From contig HG738138.1 of the NCBI GenBank assembly GCA_000499405.2, positions 9,484,888-9,548,887 of the forward strand: 64,000 nt of DNA, read 5' to 3'. The notes under the pieces were generated by a model. It was not told the DNA's origin. It was given only the letters and a program-made list of their open reading frames with translations, and did not search any database. Position numbers and translations under genes: made by a program. Of this stretch, positions 11,623 through 40,438 are shown in pieces; within the stretch, counting starts at the first letter, position 1, and the number at the start of each line of letters is the position of its first letter. Source of the DNA: Onchocerca volvulus. Its lineage: Eukaryota > Nematoda > Chromadorea > Rhabditida > Onchocercidae.

Positions 11623-13635
11623 TGAGAAACGAAATACTACGATTCCAGCACTTTACACGAATATTAAGATATCTCCTCGAAATAATCACTTTAATTGTGT
11701 CGCATGAGCCTTTATCTTTTATCCTATTGTTATCACTAATAAATCGACAGATAAATCAATCATATAAAGTGTTCAACAGAACCTCTTGACTGTTACTGTC
11801 AAAAATAATGGATTGGAACGTGCTCTTAATGTGAAGTGTTGTGCAACAGTTGACATGTGCAACGAGTTTATTTTATTACAGTTTCATAATATTTTGCAAA
11901 TTACTGCTAAAGAAATATAAATGCTTCTTCATCGACATATTTGCAGGTTTGTAAATAATAAGAAAAATGGTTTCTTCAAGTGAAAGTAGTTTCTTTCCAT
12001 ATTTTAATTGAAATTATTTTTCATATATTTAATTTTTCTCTGTGGTAGTTCACGGGTAGTTGAGAAAATCGCTGTGAAACAGTGATGATGAATTCAACAT
12101 CGATGATAGCCGTTTTTAGGAAATCGGGTTTACAAATCTGTTCTGCAAATTTCCAAGTTCATAATGAATTTGTGTAAGGAGAGATCATAGAAGCTTTGGT
12201 CCAGATATTTGTTTCGTCGAAGTATTTTATGTGACAAGAGGTCGAAGTATTTTATGCAACATATTTATGGATTAATTATGGATTCGTAATAAAGTTCAAA
12301 TAATACAAAAGAATGAAATTTTCTTTAGCAATTGAGTCTATGTTCAAAGAAGTTCAGTAAATTTTGTATTCACAGAACATGATAAATCTCATACATCTAC
12401 AAAATTGTTGAGAATATTGAAAGTGAATACTTGGCTCCATCCCGAAAAAATTGTTAAAAGCAAAAACAATCTTAATTTAATTTAGTTAAGTATATGGCGT
12501 TATGCTTTCTCGAGTTTCGCCTAGTATTAATACAAGAATTTATAAGTAGACTTTCAGGATATAAGATGATTCTTCAAATCTAAATCACTATTTACAAAAC
12601 ACACTCAAGTTTAATGTTCTGTATGAAAGAGAAACAGTCGTTTGGTGCAGTTCTTTAACTGAATCAAAAAAAAAGATCGAAAAGTAGGAATATGATTTGT
12701 GTGGTAGTCACAGTGCTTATCCTTCAACATGTTTAACTCATGATTGGGATGATATATCATATTTATTTTATCAAAAGTGTTTTCAAGAGATATTTTCAGT
12801 GAAAATGAGTGATGGGTAATAGCAATATGGGGACATGTTGTAAATAGAGGAAACATCTCTTTCATCTTTATCACTTCTGATAAGCTTGTTGTGCTGACAA
12901 GATAATGCGTCTGCTAATTCTGAAGATTTTTTCATCCAAATTGTGGTTAATGACGACCGAACTTTGCTAATTGTCATAATAATTATTGACCTGGTTATTT
13001 CTTAGTTAATTTCCTTGTTTTCTTTTTACTTTGCTTACGGTTAGCAAGATCGCTATTGAGATTCTTAAGAGTCATTTCATTAGCGACTTAATCACATTAT
13101 CTGATATCAACTTTTCGAGAAATCCTGCATGGGCAAATATTTGCGCATAACGCTGGTTATACTTCACTGGGACTATGCTAGTATATCTGTTGCTTAAATT
13201 GAATATCAGAAACCCTATTTTAATCTTGGGCGGCAATCAAACCCCATTATTTTGATTTTATTACCCAGAAAGTATTGTTTTAATCACCATAGTCATAACA
13301 TGCAGCTTTTCACTTCCTCACCAAATCATTTTTCAATATTCCGTTGAAGAGGAACATTTTCAACTGCAGTCAGCTTCTATCATTTAACACTCATTTCATC
13401 ATCATTTCTTTAATGCAACGTCCGATTTTCATGACAAAATCAAATTATTCGTTATTTTTCATCCTCATTTTATTGCGCCAATTACTTCATATCATGTATC
13501 CAAGGCTGCCGTATACAAAGCTTTTGATTTAGTAAAATCATGCTTCTTGATTGATATTTCCGATATTTTTCCCTCTCCGGATCTCGAACATTTAAAATTC
13601 ATAGCCTTTCATTATTTTGGCATGTTATAGATTTA
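11623..13635. other. intergenic, nothing recognised
   Basis: Two kilobases of AT-rich DNA before the homeobox gene. A 16-base sequence beginning GTCGAAGTATTTTATG is directly repeated at 12216-12231 and 12241-12256 (25-base period). Minus-strand frames around 12611-12977 have no coding character I can support. Cis-regulatory DNA for the homeobox gene probably lies here, but no specific site can be named. Confidence 0.45.
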
Positions 13636-14974
<1,339 letters not shown>

Positions 14975-17900
14975 TTTTTTTTTGTCTATCTCTGCACTGA
15001 ATGGTCAATGAGTTGAATTCATTAATGAACATCTTCATTTTTGATTCGCTTGACGCTTCTTCAATAGTAAATATTTGCTTTTATTTATATCTCTCTGTGT
15101 AATATAGAAAATGGGCTATTATGCCTAAATGCAACTTTATAAACACAGAACAAAATGCACCATTTTTTGCTAATCTTCCCTTTCTTGTTTTAAAATTATC
15201 AAGTTCCATGAATTTTTTTTTACTTCCTTATGGGAACTTCAAATTGTTCTTTTGCTGGAAGAATTTTTTTCGAACCAATTAACAGCAAATTCATAAAATT
15301 TGAAGATTTTAGCTGTATTTCAAATATTTCAAAATGAATTCATGTTCAAATTCTATAAAAATATTCAAATTGCTACCAAAAAAAAAAAGTAATACTTGAA
15401 AACAGTTCAAATGGATGAATTTATTCTGGAAGAGGAAAGATAATTGATAAAGGACCTGAAAACGGCCGATCACTTACATTCTTTTTTCATTATCTTACAT
15501 TTATCATTGTTTTCTGCTCCGCCATGCATTTTGTACATTTCTGCCTTCTGTGCGAAGATGTTTGAAAGAAAGATACAAAAATTATTATTGACATTAATTA
15601 TTCATTATCGATATTAAATATCATTTCATGATGAACAATGTAACTCCAAATCCTTGCAGAAATCAATAAATAGTCAATATCAAAAAATGAACCTTTATGT
15701 TGCGTAAATTACATAGAAAATTTTTTCACCATTTTTTTTACTTCAGATATTCGAAATTTATGATTGATAAATAATAGAATTATAATAAGTAGCTGCTAAA
15801 AATTATATGTTTGTTCATAAACAAACTATTGTTCATAATTGCATTTTCGCATTCTCTTTTAACAATTGGAATTAACGTTGAAAAATACATCATTTTATGA
15901 TACTTTTCACTCATTGTCAGATTGCAAACTGATTTTTGGACCATAAACACATTTTGTGACCAAGAAGTTATAAGCTTATTGATTTTGAAATTCGACTCAG
16001 AACGTTAAAACACTTTTTCTTTCCATATTCAATTTTTAAATCGAAAGCATTCTTGTGCTGCCATCAATTTTGATCTCTTTTCTTATTGTTTTACAAAATG
16101 AACTTGAACAACTTTGACAAAATATTCTTGCTCAGTTTTCACTTCCACGATTACTTTCTAAAAAGGAACCGTTCTTCAGAATGTGCCCTTTATGAAAATT
16201 TTAGTTTATATTCATATATCTATATTACAACCGATCTCCATTTATTTGCTTGCAGCGCTAACTATGACAATACGAATAAACACTGAAGTGAAAATGACAC
16301 AAATATATCTTTTCATCCCGTTATATAAAAACTGTTTGTCTTTCTACCAAAATATACTAATGTTTAGTTCGCACTTGATACTTTTGTATCAAATTATTTA
16401 CAATCTAAAAAAAATAAGCAATCAATTGAAAAAAAATTGGTTTTGCAGATGATACAAATAATTTCAGCGATGCCACCTTAAACATAAAATAGGAAAGTTT
16501 GGTTTGATTTGGTTGATAAAGACGAAAATTTAATGATCATCTGGAATCAATTAAGTGTTCATCGTTTCATCCAACAACCCATACAGCAAAATAGCACATT
16601 TTTCTTGTCCTAGTGCTTTTAACTGCTTCATATTCTTTTAATAACCAATATTCCAGATGTTTTTTTCCTAATCCTTCAAGAATTGTTTAACTATTTCGAA
16701 ATTCTTTTAGGAAATTTGAAAGGAAGTGAGATGGATAAACGAGAAAGGCGAACTGTTTGTTCTAAGAACTTTTGCAAATGTCAGCAATCCCTCCAGTAGC
16801 ATAATTTTGAAGATTATTGACGGATATAATCCAAGTAAAAATATTCGTTGAGATCTTTTCACAATAATCGAATGAAATGCTGAATTCGAATTCACGTAAA
16901 TTTATTGCAAAATTCCGAAATTAAATTTCTGTGAAATTTGAGAAGCAAGAAATCTAAATGCGAAAGTACCAACACTGCATTTAGAATTGTTTGATCCTTC
17001 CCAGCTACCACTTTTGTTGCGCAAAATCATGCTGAATTTCTTGGCTGTCGGACGGATGAAATTTGTTGCTTTGATTTAAATGCAGTTGTTAGCTATGACT
17101 GCATAAATGAAATATCTCTCGAAGCAAAAGAATTTCTTGATAGAACGACGGAAAATGGCTAGAACAAGTTGAAACAATGAAATTTGTTAGTATAGCAAAA
17201 TTCAAATCATTTCAATTTTATTGTTATTTGTTAGGAATGTACACTGCATACCAACAACATTGCTTTTATAGCTATTGATAAATATTAAAATCAGCAATTA
17301 ATAACATATAAAAGAATTACTTCCAGTGATTCTTTTTATATGTTGTTGAAGTAGTTATTTTTGCTTTACATCATTTCTTGATTAAGTTTAAGTTATCTTG
17401 AGGTAACGCTACTACAAAACATATGGTATATGAAAAGCAAATTATTAGAAAATGTAAGACAGCTGATGTAGCTGCCAAGTTTTATTGTTTCTTAAGCATC
17501 AAATAGTGAAAATTATTTGCAGTATGAAATAGATTATCAGAATTTCGTAAGTTAGCATTGGACAATGGACCTGGTAAGGGTTATCGCAGTAATATTAGTC
17601 ACATGAGACAATAAAATAAGCAGTTGGTAATTAGAAATTGGCAAGCAATGAGAAATGACAAACCATTGCTGTGAGAGAAAATCTGAAAATCACTTACTTG
17701 CCTATAACTCTAGAACAGAAATGAGCGAACATATTGAAGTTATTCATCAATGTTTCCCACTCTGAATAAATGAATTATATAGCTTTGAAAAATTGATGAA
17801 AATTAAACAAATGAAATGGAATAAAAGATTACATTTCAGGAATATTCAACAAAATTGAGCTGCAAATTAGTCAGTGGCCGATCATATCAAATAAGTAGTT

Positions 17901-18191
17901 GGGATCTCTGAAAATTGAGATGAATTTTTTTCTCAGAATTAACCAGATTAGGCCGTTTCACTTGATAGTAAGGGTTTAACATTGCGAACTCTGAGAAGGA
18001 CCATCCATTCATTTCAGTCTCCCTTACACCGCATTGATTCTCAAACACTCTTGTAAGAACTATTCAAAATCAATATTTTTGTCGCAGATCTTCTATGACC
18101 ATGACAATAATTTTGGGTTCTTGGATTCTGTTCTCGATCTTCTTAATCGTGAAAAATAGAGAGTTCTTCTTCCTTGTTGTGTTGTTCTGGA
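14975..18191. other. 3.2 kb intergenic, AT-rich
   Basis: No exon with both splice signals and a protein-like peptide was found on either strand. Short frames at 16086-16452 (+) and 16707-16895 (-) are A/T-biased and hydrophobic by composition, as expected by chance. Several poly-A and poly-T runs occur. Downstream cis-regulatory DNA of the homeobox gene is possible but not visible. Confidence 0.45.
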
Positions 18192-18426
18192 AACCTCAAA
18201 CTTGGGTAATTAAACCTTTATTATAAAATATGATAACACGACAATACACTACAAATACAATATCAATACAACCAGTTGACCTCGCGGTAGCACATCCTTT
18301 GACAATGATCCCATGGTCAGGACCCTCTCCTTATTTATAGAGGGAGGATCCCGCTAGAATTTGATCCACAATAAGGCGCCAATTTTGGCGCATGAGAGCG
18401 CGGCTTTTTTGGCGCGTGACCTTGAC
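18192..18426 (-). mobile_element. LTR-like retroelement remnant, copy A
   Basis: On the minus strand this block shows a GC-rich start with CGCC/GGCG repeats, a TATA-like CTATAAATAAGG near 18342-18331, an AATAAAGG poly(A)-like signal, and a 33-bp end (18192-18224). That end is identical to the end of copy B at 43571-43603, which lies in the opposite orientation. Base composition is clearly more GC-rich than the neighbourhood. The order TATA, poly(A) signal, short conserved end resembles U3-R-U5 of an LTR (Pao/BEL or Gypsy type cannot be told). No gag or pol frame is adjacent, so it is best read as a solo or truncated LTR. The GC-rich part also contains the near-palindrome GCGCCAATTTTGGCGC. Confidence 0.5.
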
Positions 18427-19260
18427 TACAACAAAGAATAAAGTTACAAAGCCGTTCGACTTGTAAACAAAGAAATATATCCACACAAACAAACAAGAGA
18501 TACATTTGGAAAACAAAGAATCACTTCTTTTCCGGTACTCCTCGCGATTTCAGCGACAATTTTCATGTCGAATTTGAAGAATTTCATTTGGTTATATTTG
18601 ATGATGGAAAAACTACAGAAGAATACCAAGAGTTCCATGCAATTCTCGAAAATCTACATCTTGTTTATACTTTATTAGTGATGCTAACAACAATATTATG
18701 AAATCTCCATCAATGATATTATAAGTGCTTAACCATTAGATATGATAAATTCTCGAAACCATTTGTCCCACAATTTGATTTTAAACATTTGATAATTTTA
18801 TGTTCTATAACAAGAGGTTGAAAATCGAAAAATTACGCGAGACTTCTAATATGAATATTGCTCACTGATAAGCATGAACGTTCTACCTTTTTATTATACC
18901 ATTTTGGACACGCGAAATTGGAAATAATTTTATGATCATGTTCAGCCACTGATTAATGAAAAGACGATTCAAATTCAAAGCATGTATTGATTATTATGCT
19001 TGAAGCGACCGAAAGTTTACACATTCTTCTCAATTTCGTCCTTCACATTTTTTGATACCATCATGGATTAATTTATCGAAAAACAGAATTCAAAAACTGC
19101 ACCGTTAAGAAGGATAATAGACATCAAAAGAAACAGAAATATTTTATCGAAAAATATACCATAAATTTAAAGTAAAATAATATTTTAAATATCAATTGCT
19201 TTAATAAAAAAAAAAAGAAAAATTGTACAGTAATAAAAAAGAAACACCGCAGTTCTTCCT
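18427..19260. other. spacer after the ATM 3' end
   Basis: About 0.8 kb between the retroelement remnant and the ATM stop codon on the minus strand. It must contain the ATM 3' UTR and poly(A) site. No gene or structured element is seen. Confidence 0.4.
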
Positions 19261-34377
<15,117 letters not shown>

Positions 34378-35506
34378 TATCTTACATCTGAAAAAAGAAT
34401 TTCCACGACTTGTATTATACGTTACGACTTGTACACGATTTGTATTTTACGATAGCTTTTTTTTTTGATCCCGGTATATTCATTTTTACTGGCCGATCAT
34501 GATCATAACTACGGTCATGGATCGGCAACATAAAAAGGAAGCACTTGCTGAGTACGCGTCAAAATGTGTCACTTATTACCCTCAGGAAACGCATAAATGG
34601 ACCAGAATATACCTCGCTGATGCAGAGTTAAAGAAGAGAAGTAAAAATAAATCATCACGCGAACCATCAATACTGAATACTAAAGAAACGACGTATTTTA
34701 CATAAAAGACACGTCGCACAGACTATCTGAAACACTTCACAATACCAAACCCCTCATAAGTTCACTACATCATCAAATACGTGCAAAATAAAACGAATAC
34801 GCGCAAAAAAAATTTGAAATTTCAAAAACCGTTGAGCGCAAAACATAGCCGCACAATGCAAACATTCCATCTCAGCAGTTTGGGAGGCAGTTTTCTTATT
34901 TGTGGCATTATATGACGATGGGTCGTTTTTTTTGGAAATCTAATTATTTTGCTAGTTTTTAAGTGAGGTAGTGTTTCCACGTTTTACAGTAAATTTGTAA
35001 AACACCAATTAAATGCTTTATGTTATGTTTATATGCAGCAGAGAATAGGAAATCAATATGCACTACATATATCGGCTTTTTTAATCCTTGTTGATTTAGG
35101 ATCCATTTTCTATAACTGATGATTCTTCGAATTAAGTGCCGATTCGTCGTTGGGGTTTTCTAGTTTCTTGCAGTTTGTACTAGTGAATATCATGCAAATC
35201 CATTCATTAGTGATAGTGATAACTTATGTCGATAATGTCGATCTGGGGATGAATGCTCTGGAAGACATGGGCAATTTTTTTTCTTGGCATAGAGTAGTCG
35301 ACCGATTTCCCAAAGCAGAATAAAACATGATGCGTTACCATCTTTTTTGCATTGAATCTAGATTAAATATCTTGCTGAAGTCGATACATCTATAATGTGC
35401 TTATCTCATTCTTTTGATTTGGAAGCATTGTCCTGTAAGTTGTGATCGCAGCCGCTCCATTTACTAACATCTGCTGCCGATAAAGTAGTCGGATAAAAAC
35501 AGCACT
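34378..35506. other. ATM upstream region
   Basis: About 1.1 kb between the ATM start and the ATP-synthase-like fragment. It should contain the ATM promoter. Apart from the small ORF at 34499-34705 nothing is recognised. Confidence 0.4.
34499..34705 (+). CDS. small ORF, head to head with ATM
   Basis: A 68-codon frame from ATG 34499 (or the in-frame ATG 34517) to TAA, starting 122 bases upstream of the ATM start on the opposite strand. The peptide is hydrophilic and rich in charged residues (MDRQHKKEALAEYASKCVTY, later AELKKRSKNKSSREPS). That composition is more protein-like than other short frames nearby. It has no domain, signal peptide or membrane segment that I recognise. A near-palindrome (GCCGATC...GATCGGC, 34491-34528) surrounds the start codons. 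It may be a short gene sharing a bidirectional promoter with ATM, the first exon of a longer gene, or chance. Confidence 0.25.
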   Translation: MIITTVMDRQHKKEALAEYASKCVTYYPQETHKWTRIYLADAELKKRSKNKSSREPSILNTKETTYFT

Positions 35507-35770
35507 ATGGCAGAATACTTTCGTGATCATGAGAATCAGTATGTTCTGTTTTTTTGGGTAATATCTTCCGTTTTACACAAGCTGGTTCTGAGGTTTCTGC
35601 TTTACTTGGGAGAACACCTTCAGCTGTTGGGTATCAGCCAACACTTGCAACTGATATGGGGGCGATGCAGGAGAGTATAACCTCAACTACTTCCGGTCCT
35701 ATTACTTCTGTGCAGGCGATATATGTTCCTGTGGATGATTTAACTGATCCAGCTCCAGCAAAAACTACTA
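35507..35770 (+). pseudogene. frameshifted fragment of ATP synthase beta subunit
   Basis: The block encodes an interior piece of mitochondrial F1-ATPase beta. It reads [16 protein letters not shown], then, after a one-base deletion near 35552-35560, [43 protein letters not shown] and DDLTDPAPA. The deletion falls in the Walker B segment (normally FIDNIFRF), so the aspartate is lost and the frame is broken. Homology stops abruptly at both ends: the residues after PAPA no longer follow the family, and the frame ends at 35818-35820. Upstream there is no glycine-rich P-loop exon. A retained AG sits just before the fragment, so it may be a duplicated exon rather than a retrocopy; no poly(A) tail is evident. 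It cannot give a working subunit. Confidence 0.85.
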
Positions 35771-35820
35771 AACAGTCAATTAAACGAGAAAATCAGCAGA
35801 AATTGTGTGGAATAACATAG

Positions 35821-37231
35821 TGCTACTGAAAGAATTGAATATATTACAAAAAGAAAAATCAAGGCAAGGCTCAGCCGTCTTCTAGTTGATATTGACAAAT
35901 TCATAAAAATCGTCTGATCAATCAATTTAAGCTACAACTTTTATTGTTCCCATTTTAAATCCAATAAGAGCTATAGAGATGAGTTAGCCAGAAGACTTGC
36001 AAGAATGCTTATATTGCTAACTTTGAACAAAATACCATTTTAAAAAATTCGATGTTTAAAAATCTGGTGTGTAAGAGAAACAAACATGTAGAAAAATTGA
36101 TCCAAATAAATAAAAAACAAACAAGCAGAAAAATGATTAGAATGTTTTCCGGTTGCTGCGGAAAATGCATCATATCACATCAGTTAAAATGCCGGATGAA
36201 TGACTCGCAGGTCTCATTTGAAGCTGTATTTTTAATATTCCGTTAAGTTTTAAAGATTCACACTTTGGACTCTTAATTTTGATGGGATGTTTAAGTGATA
36301 AGTTTCTGCATTTCATGTGAAATATGTTTATTATTTAAAGACTAAATGTTCCATTTTAATGGAGATCTGTAACATTATAGCCGCATCTTCTTTTCTTGCC
36401 TTGAGCCAACTAACTGAAACGCCTTACCCGTTCCAAAACATCGATTCATGTGCTTCTTACTTGAGCTCGCTTTTATTATCCTTACTGCAATTTTAACATT
36501 CTACTTAGTATTAAAGCTGTTTTGAAATATATAACAAAAAAAAAAATCTCTCTTGAATATGTTGATTAATGTGGTTTTTACTGTCCGTAATTTTTTCATA
36601 CCTACCCTTTCTTTCATGCACTACAGAACGATATTTTCCTATTCCGACAATGGTGCAGATAATTAGCAAATACTTTTTGAAATTTCAGGCCGAACTGTCC
36701 GTGATAATAAATAACCGGCCAAATTCCTTACCGTAAACTGCTCAATAGTGATTCATTTTGTTGCTTTTCTTCTGAGTGAGAGCTTTTCTGATGAGGTTCT
36801 GCTGAATCCAAGCTATTGTTCCGTCCTGCAGTCAGGGATGAATGATAACAGCGTCTTCTTAATCTGCAAAACTTTAACATGTTTTGAGTGCGATATGAGT
36901 ATCTTAACGATTATGAAAGTGCATGGCCAATGTTCGGACTGCATGGTCATACAGTAAATCTGTAACGCATGACCATCAAAACATTCCTGATTTAGTACAT
37001 CAGGTACTCAGTCGATCGATATGTAAAAGTGTTTTCTTCAATTGTCTGGAACTTTCTAAATATCATACTTGGTGTTTTTTGAAACTTTCTAAACTTTCTA
37101 AATACCATACTTCGACATTTCTCAGGCACTACATTTTCTGGATTACAATTAAAATTTAGGTCGAATTCCAGAAGAAATTGAGATATAACAAAACATATTT
37201 TTTATTTGTAGTTCATCAGTTCTTGTAGACA
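35821..37231. other. intergenic, nothing recognised
   Basis: About 1.4 kb. A direct repeat of an ACTTTCTAAATA-type motif with a following CATACTT occurs near 37050-37110. The plus-strand frames at 36052-36246 and 36748-37159 show no splice-bounded protein-like exon. The 3' UTR of the minus-strand coiled-coil gene lies at the right end. Confidence 0.4.
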
Positions 37232-40200
37232 TTACCTTGACGATGAATGCGATTTTTTAGACCAATCAGATGGAGCACAGCTGGGTACACTTGCATTACT
37301 CTCTAATATTTCAAACGCTGTATTTCGTGAGGGATTAGCAGAAATTTCATTCTTCTTTCTGAAAGATTTTTCAGAAGTAGATGTATTCAGCATCAAATAC
37401 TAGTGATAACAACAGGATTCTGATATTTTTAGTTGAATTTGAATTGGTTAAAATGCTTTGTATTTAAAACTAAGACACTTGGATAATAAGAACTGATGCA
37501 GTGCGAGCTGCTTCAGAATTGCTAGAACCGTAATAGCAAACCGAAGAGTTGGAATAACCGGTGAATAAGCTGATCTTGATGCATTCAGATGTTCTTTTTT
37601 CTTCTCCCACCATTCCAAGCGATTTGGTTCCACTATCGAAGATTTTCTTCCTTCCATCGTTCTTGTATTCTCTGAAAAAAATAAGTTTGCATTTCTTGAA
37701 GTATCGATATCTAAATCGGATTGGTTTGCGCAAGTAAATTAATCATCAAATCGCAGAAAATTATACTGTATAAATATCTATCAAAAATATTACTAATACA
37801 ACCATTGATAAGTACTACATTCTTTAAAATAATGGCTACACATACCGCTATTGCAGCAGACATTACGTCTCATACGATTCTTTGCTTCGCGACGGGCCTT
37901 TAATGCAGCTTCTTCCTGTAAAGCTCGCATTCGAGTTGCTCTGTGTTGTGCTGCCAATATTTTTTCTTTTTCCTTACGTTCTTCTTCCTCAATCTCTTGT
38001 TGTATTTTACGTCTGTACTCCTCAAATCTATAAAAACTATCTGATTGAAAAAGATTTTAACCTTCTAATCAATTGGAAAGTTTCTCCGAATGAAAATGGC
38101 ATACTGCCAATTAATTTGAATACAAATAACTAACTATTGAAATTTATTCATATCTGTGTATAGCTTACTTTATAATTTCTTTCTTTTCCATTTCTAGTTC
38201 ACGTTGCCGTTCTTCCTCCTTCCGACGACGATTCTCTTCAATTTGTAATTGCAAGTCACGCATATACTGTTCCGTTGAATCAATAGCAGTCACTTTCCGA
38301 CAGTATTGCTGTTGTGATGAGGGTATTATCTTGTGTGGTAAAGAATGCCGACACAAACTGCCATGTACTGGAAGTTTGTTACATGAGTAATTTTTCTGAC
38401 ACTTTGAAAAGGAGCAGTTTTCTCGATATTAAAATGAAAAGGAGCAGTTTTCTCGATAATAAAATGATGTATTATTTTCTGCTACTTCACAACAAATATC
38501 ATTAATTTGGATGAAAAACCATTTTTTCCTAACATAACAATGTTCCAAAACCGAAATAAAGTTCTTATTATAGATAGCAGTTTTTCGGCATCCAAATTTG
38601 CCCACGAATATTTTTGTAATGAGTAGAAGATATTCAGTTATTATTCACTGAATTGCTAAGAAAAACTGTTGTTTAACTGACGTTTATGACTAGGAGAAGT
38701 TTGACACTGTGGATTTTGGAAAGTGGAAACAGTTGAAGTTTCATTGACCTCCTGAAATCTAGTAACTAAGAAAAAACTTACATTAAAAATACTACCGCTA
38801 CTACAAAATTTTCAATGATTGTCGACAGTTGATATCAAACAGCATACTTTATTCAGAAAGTTAAGTTCTGCATTTTTACTTTCATCATTTTTTAGAGCAA
38901 GAATTATTTATTTCAATATAATCCCACTTTCCAATCTGATTTTGAACTGTGTCATTAAGTCATATCATGGATTTTTCGAATTAGAAAAATGAAAAAAAAA
39001 ATTAAAAAACTCATCTGGATAAAAAATATACGACGAGCACTAGTTTTGAATCTGATAATTAAGTATTTAACATTACCAAACTGACATTGGTCACAAGTCA
39101 GAAGTGAAAATAAGTAGTAACAAACCGTATTAAAGATGAGGTCTTCTCGTGTTACCAAGAGAGGTGTCTGCCAAGAAGAAGTACCGCGAATTCCACTTTT
39201 TGGTTGAGGGATACCAAAAGTCCATGGAAGATTTACTGAACCATTATTACTGAAAGCATCATATCTGGAAGTAACAGAAGATTTCTTGGACATAATAAAA
39301 CAGCTTTTGGTTACTGGCATAATGGCATGTAAATCCGTACGCTATAATTCACTATTTTTAATGGATAATAATACCTGGAGGAATAGCCAAAAATTCTATT
39401 TTACTAATCACTGGATTGTAAGGAAGACGATATTTAAATTTTCAAAAAATTCAGAGCACTTTACTTTTACCTAGAAGTCGTGGAGTGATTAATGCCAGCT
39501 GCTTTCGAATGAAGGAGTTTACTTTGTCCACTGATATTGTCAGTAGGTACCGGGATAGTAGCATTTGGTAAGCGAGGGAGGTTGACCTGAATGATAGAGG
39601 ACTACAACGCTTGAATATAACTTAAACAGTGATGAATGTCTCAGTTTATTCTCCAAATGCTGCTGAAAATTGGAAACCACAAATGAAATTGAAAACAGTT
39701 TTCTTTTTAATTTTAATGATAGAACTGAAATTATAGTCAGATGAAAAAGCAATAAAAAGAATTTACATTTTGAAACCGAGCATTATTTGGGATGGCTAGC
39801 AAACTGGCAGATGTAACCGACTGAGGTTCCATAGATGTTGGGCTGCTATAAAGTGCGGAACTGCTGCTCACCGGTTCATAATAAATCTTATTGCCGATTT
39901 GAATAGGCCTGAGGTGCCGTAAATCTGTGGGCCTTTGCTCAAGCATAATTGGTGCTATTATTTGAGATGAGAAGAGATGAGGTCTCCAATGGTGAAGATT
40001 GGTTGGGAAATCAGCTGCAACAGGATAATAAACAGGAAAGAACTGATGATGAGATTGCCATAACGAAGCCGTTTGTGATTGTAGCAAATGCACTGGGCAC
40101 TGAATATGACTACTGCCACTGCCAGTAGACAGAACTTCTGAAGAAGTACTTGCAATATCATTTTTTGTACCATCTTTGGGAATAGCAGTAGATATATTTG

Positions 40201-40438
40201 TTATCTGGCCATTTTTATAATTTGGCCTATAAATGGGACTATTTGAAAAGCACTGCGTAGAATACAAATTTGTCGATGTAGTTGAGAACGAATTGGTTGT
40301 CTTTTTGTCTTCATTATTAAAATTACCAATAATTGCGGAATTGGACTGAGTTGAAGGATTCCATGTGTATGTTCGAACCATTTGAAGTGCATGTGTTAAT
40401 TCCCCTGAATATAAAAAACGCGATTTTATTTCCAGCAT
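37232..40438 (-). CDS. coiled-coil protein, possibly centrosomal/ciliary
   Basis: Exons on the minus strand: 40438 (or 40404)-39767, 39586-39471, 39264-39126, 38751-38682, 38367-38169, 38027-37846, 37671-37542, 37358-37232. All phases close and the stop is TAA 37234-37232. This gives about 550 residues. The first exon is Ser/Thr/Tyr-rich and looks disordered (RTYTWNPSTQSNS). Two later exons encode a charged helix of typical coiled-coil type: EQYMRDLQLQIEENRRRKEE, then FEEYRRKIQQEIEEEERKEK and EEAALKARREAKNRMRR. The C terminus is RLEWWEKKKEHLN, SPVIPTLRKKNEIS and a short Ser-rich end. The arrangement recalls CCDC66/CSPP1-type centrosome and cilium proteins, but I cannot assign the family. The 5' end is unsure: ATG 40438 is in frame, yet a good acceptor (TATATTCAG) at 40405 suggests more exons upstream. 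Confidence 0.7.
38406..38465. repeat. 30-bp tandem duplication
   Basis: Two adjacent copies of a 30-base unit beginning GAAAAGGAGCAGTTTTCTCG (38406-38435 and 38436-38465) differ at one position. They lie in an intron of the coiled-coil gene. Confidence 0.9.

Noticed and set aside
18331..18638. Minus-strand ORFs with hydrophobic and cysteine-rich peptides
   Set aside because: They lie across the LTR-like remnant and its flank, show no acceptor or donor, and the peptides match no retroelement or gene family.
39958..40392. Minus-strand ORFs in other frames of the large first exon of the coiled-coil gene
   Set aside because: They are alternate-frame shadows of the 233-codon frame that is phase-consistent with the rest of the gene.
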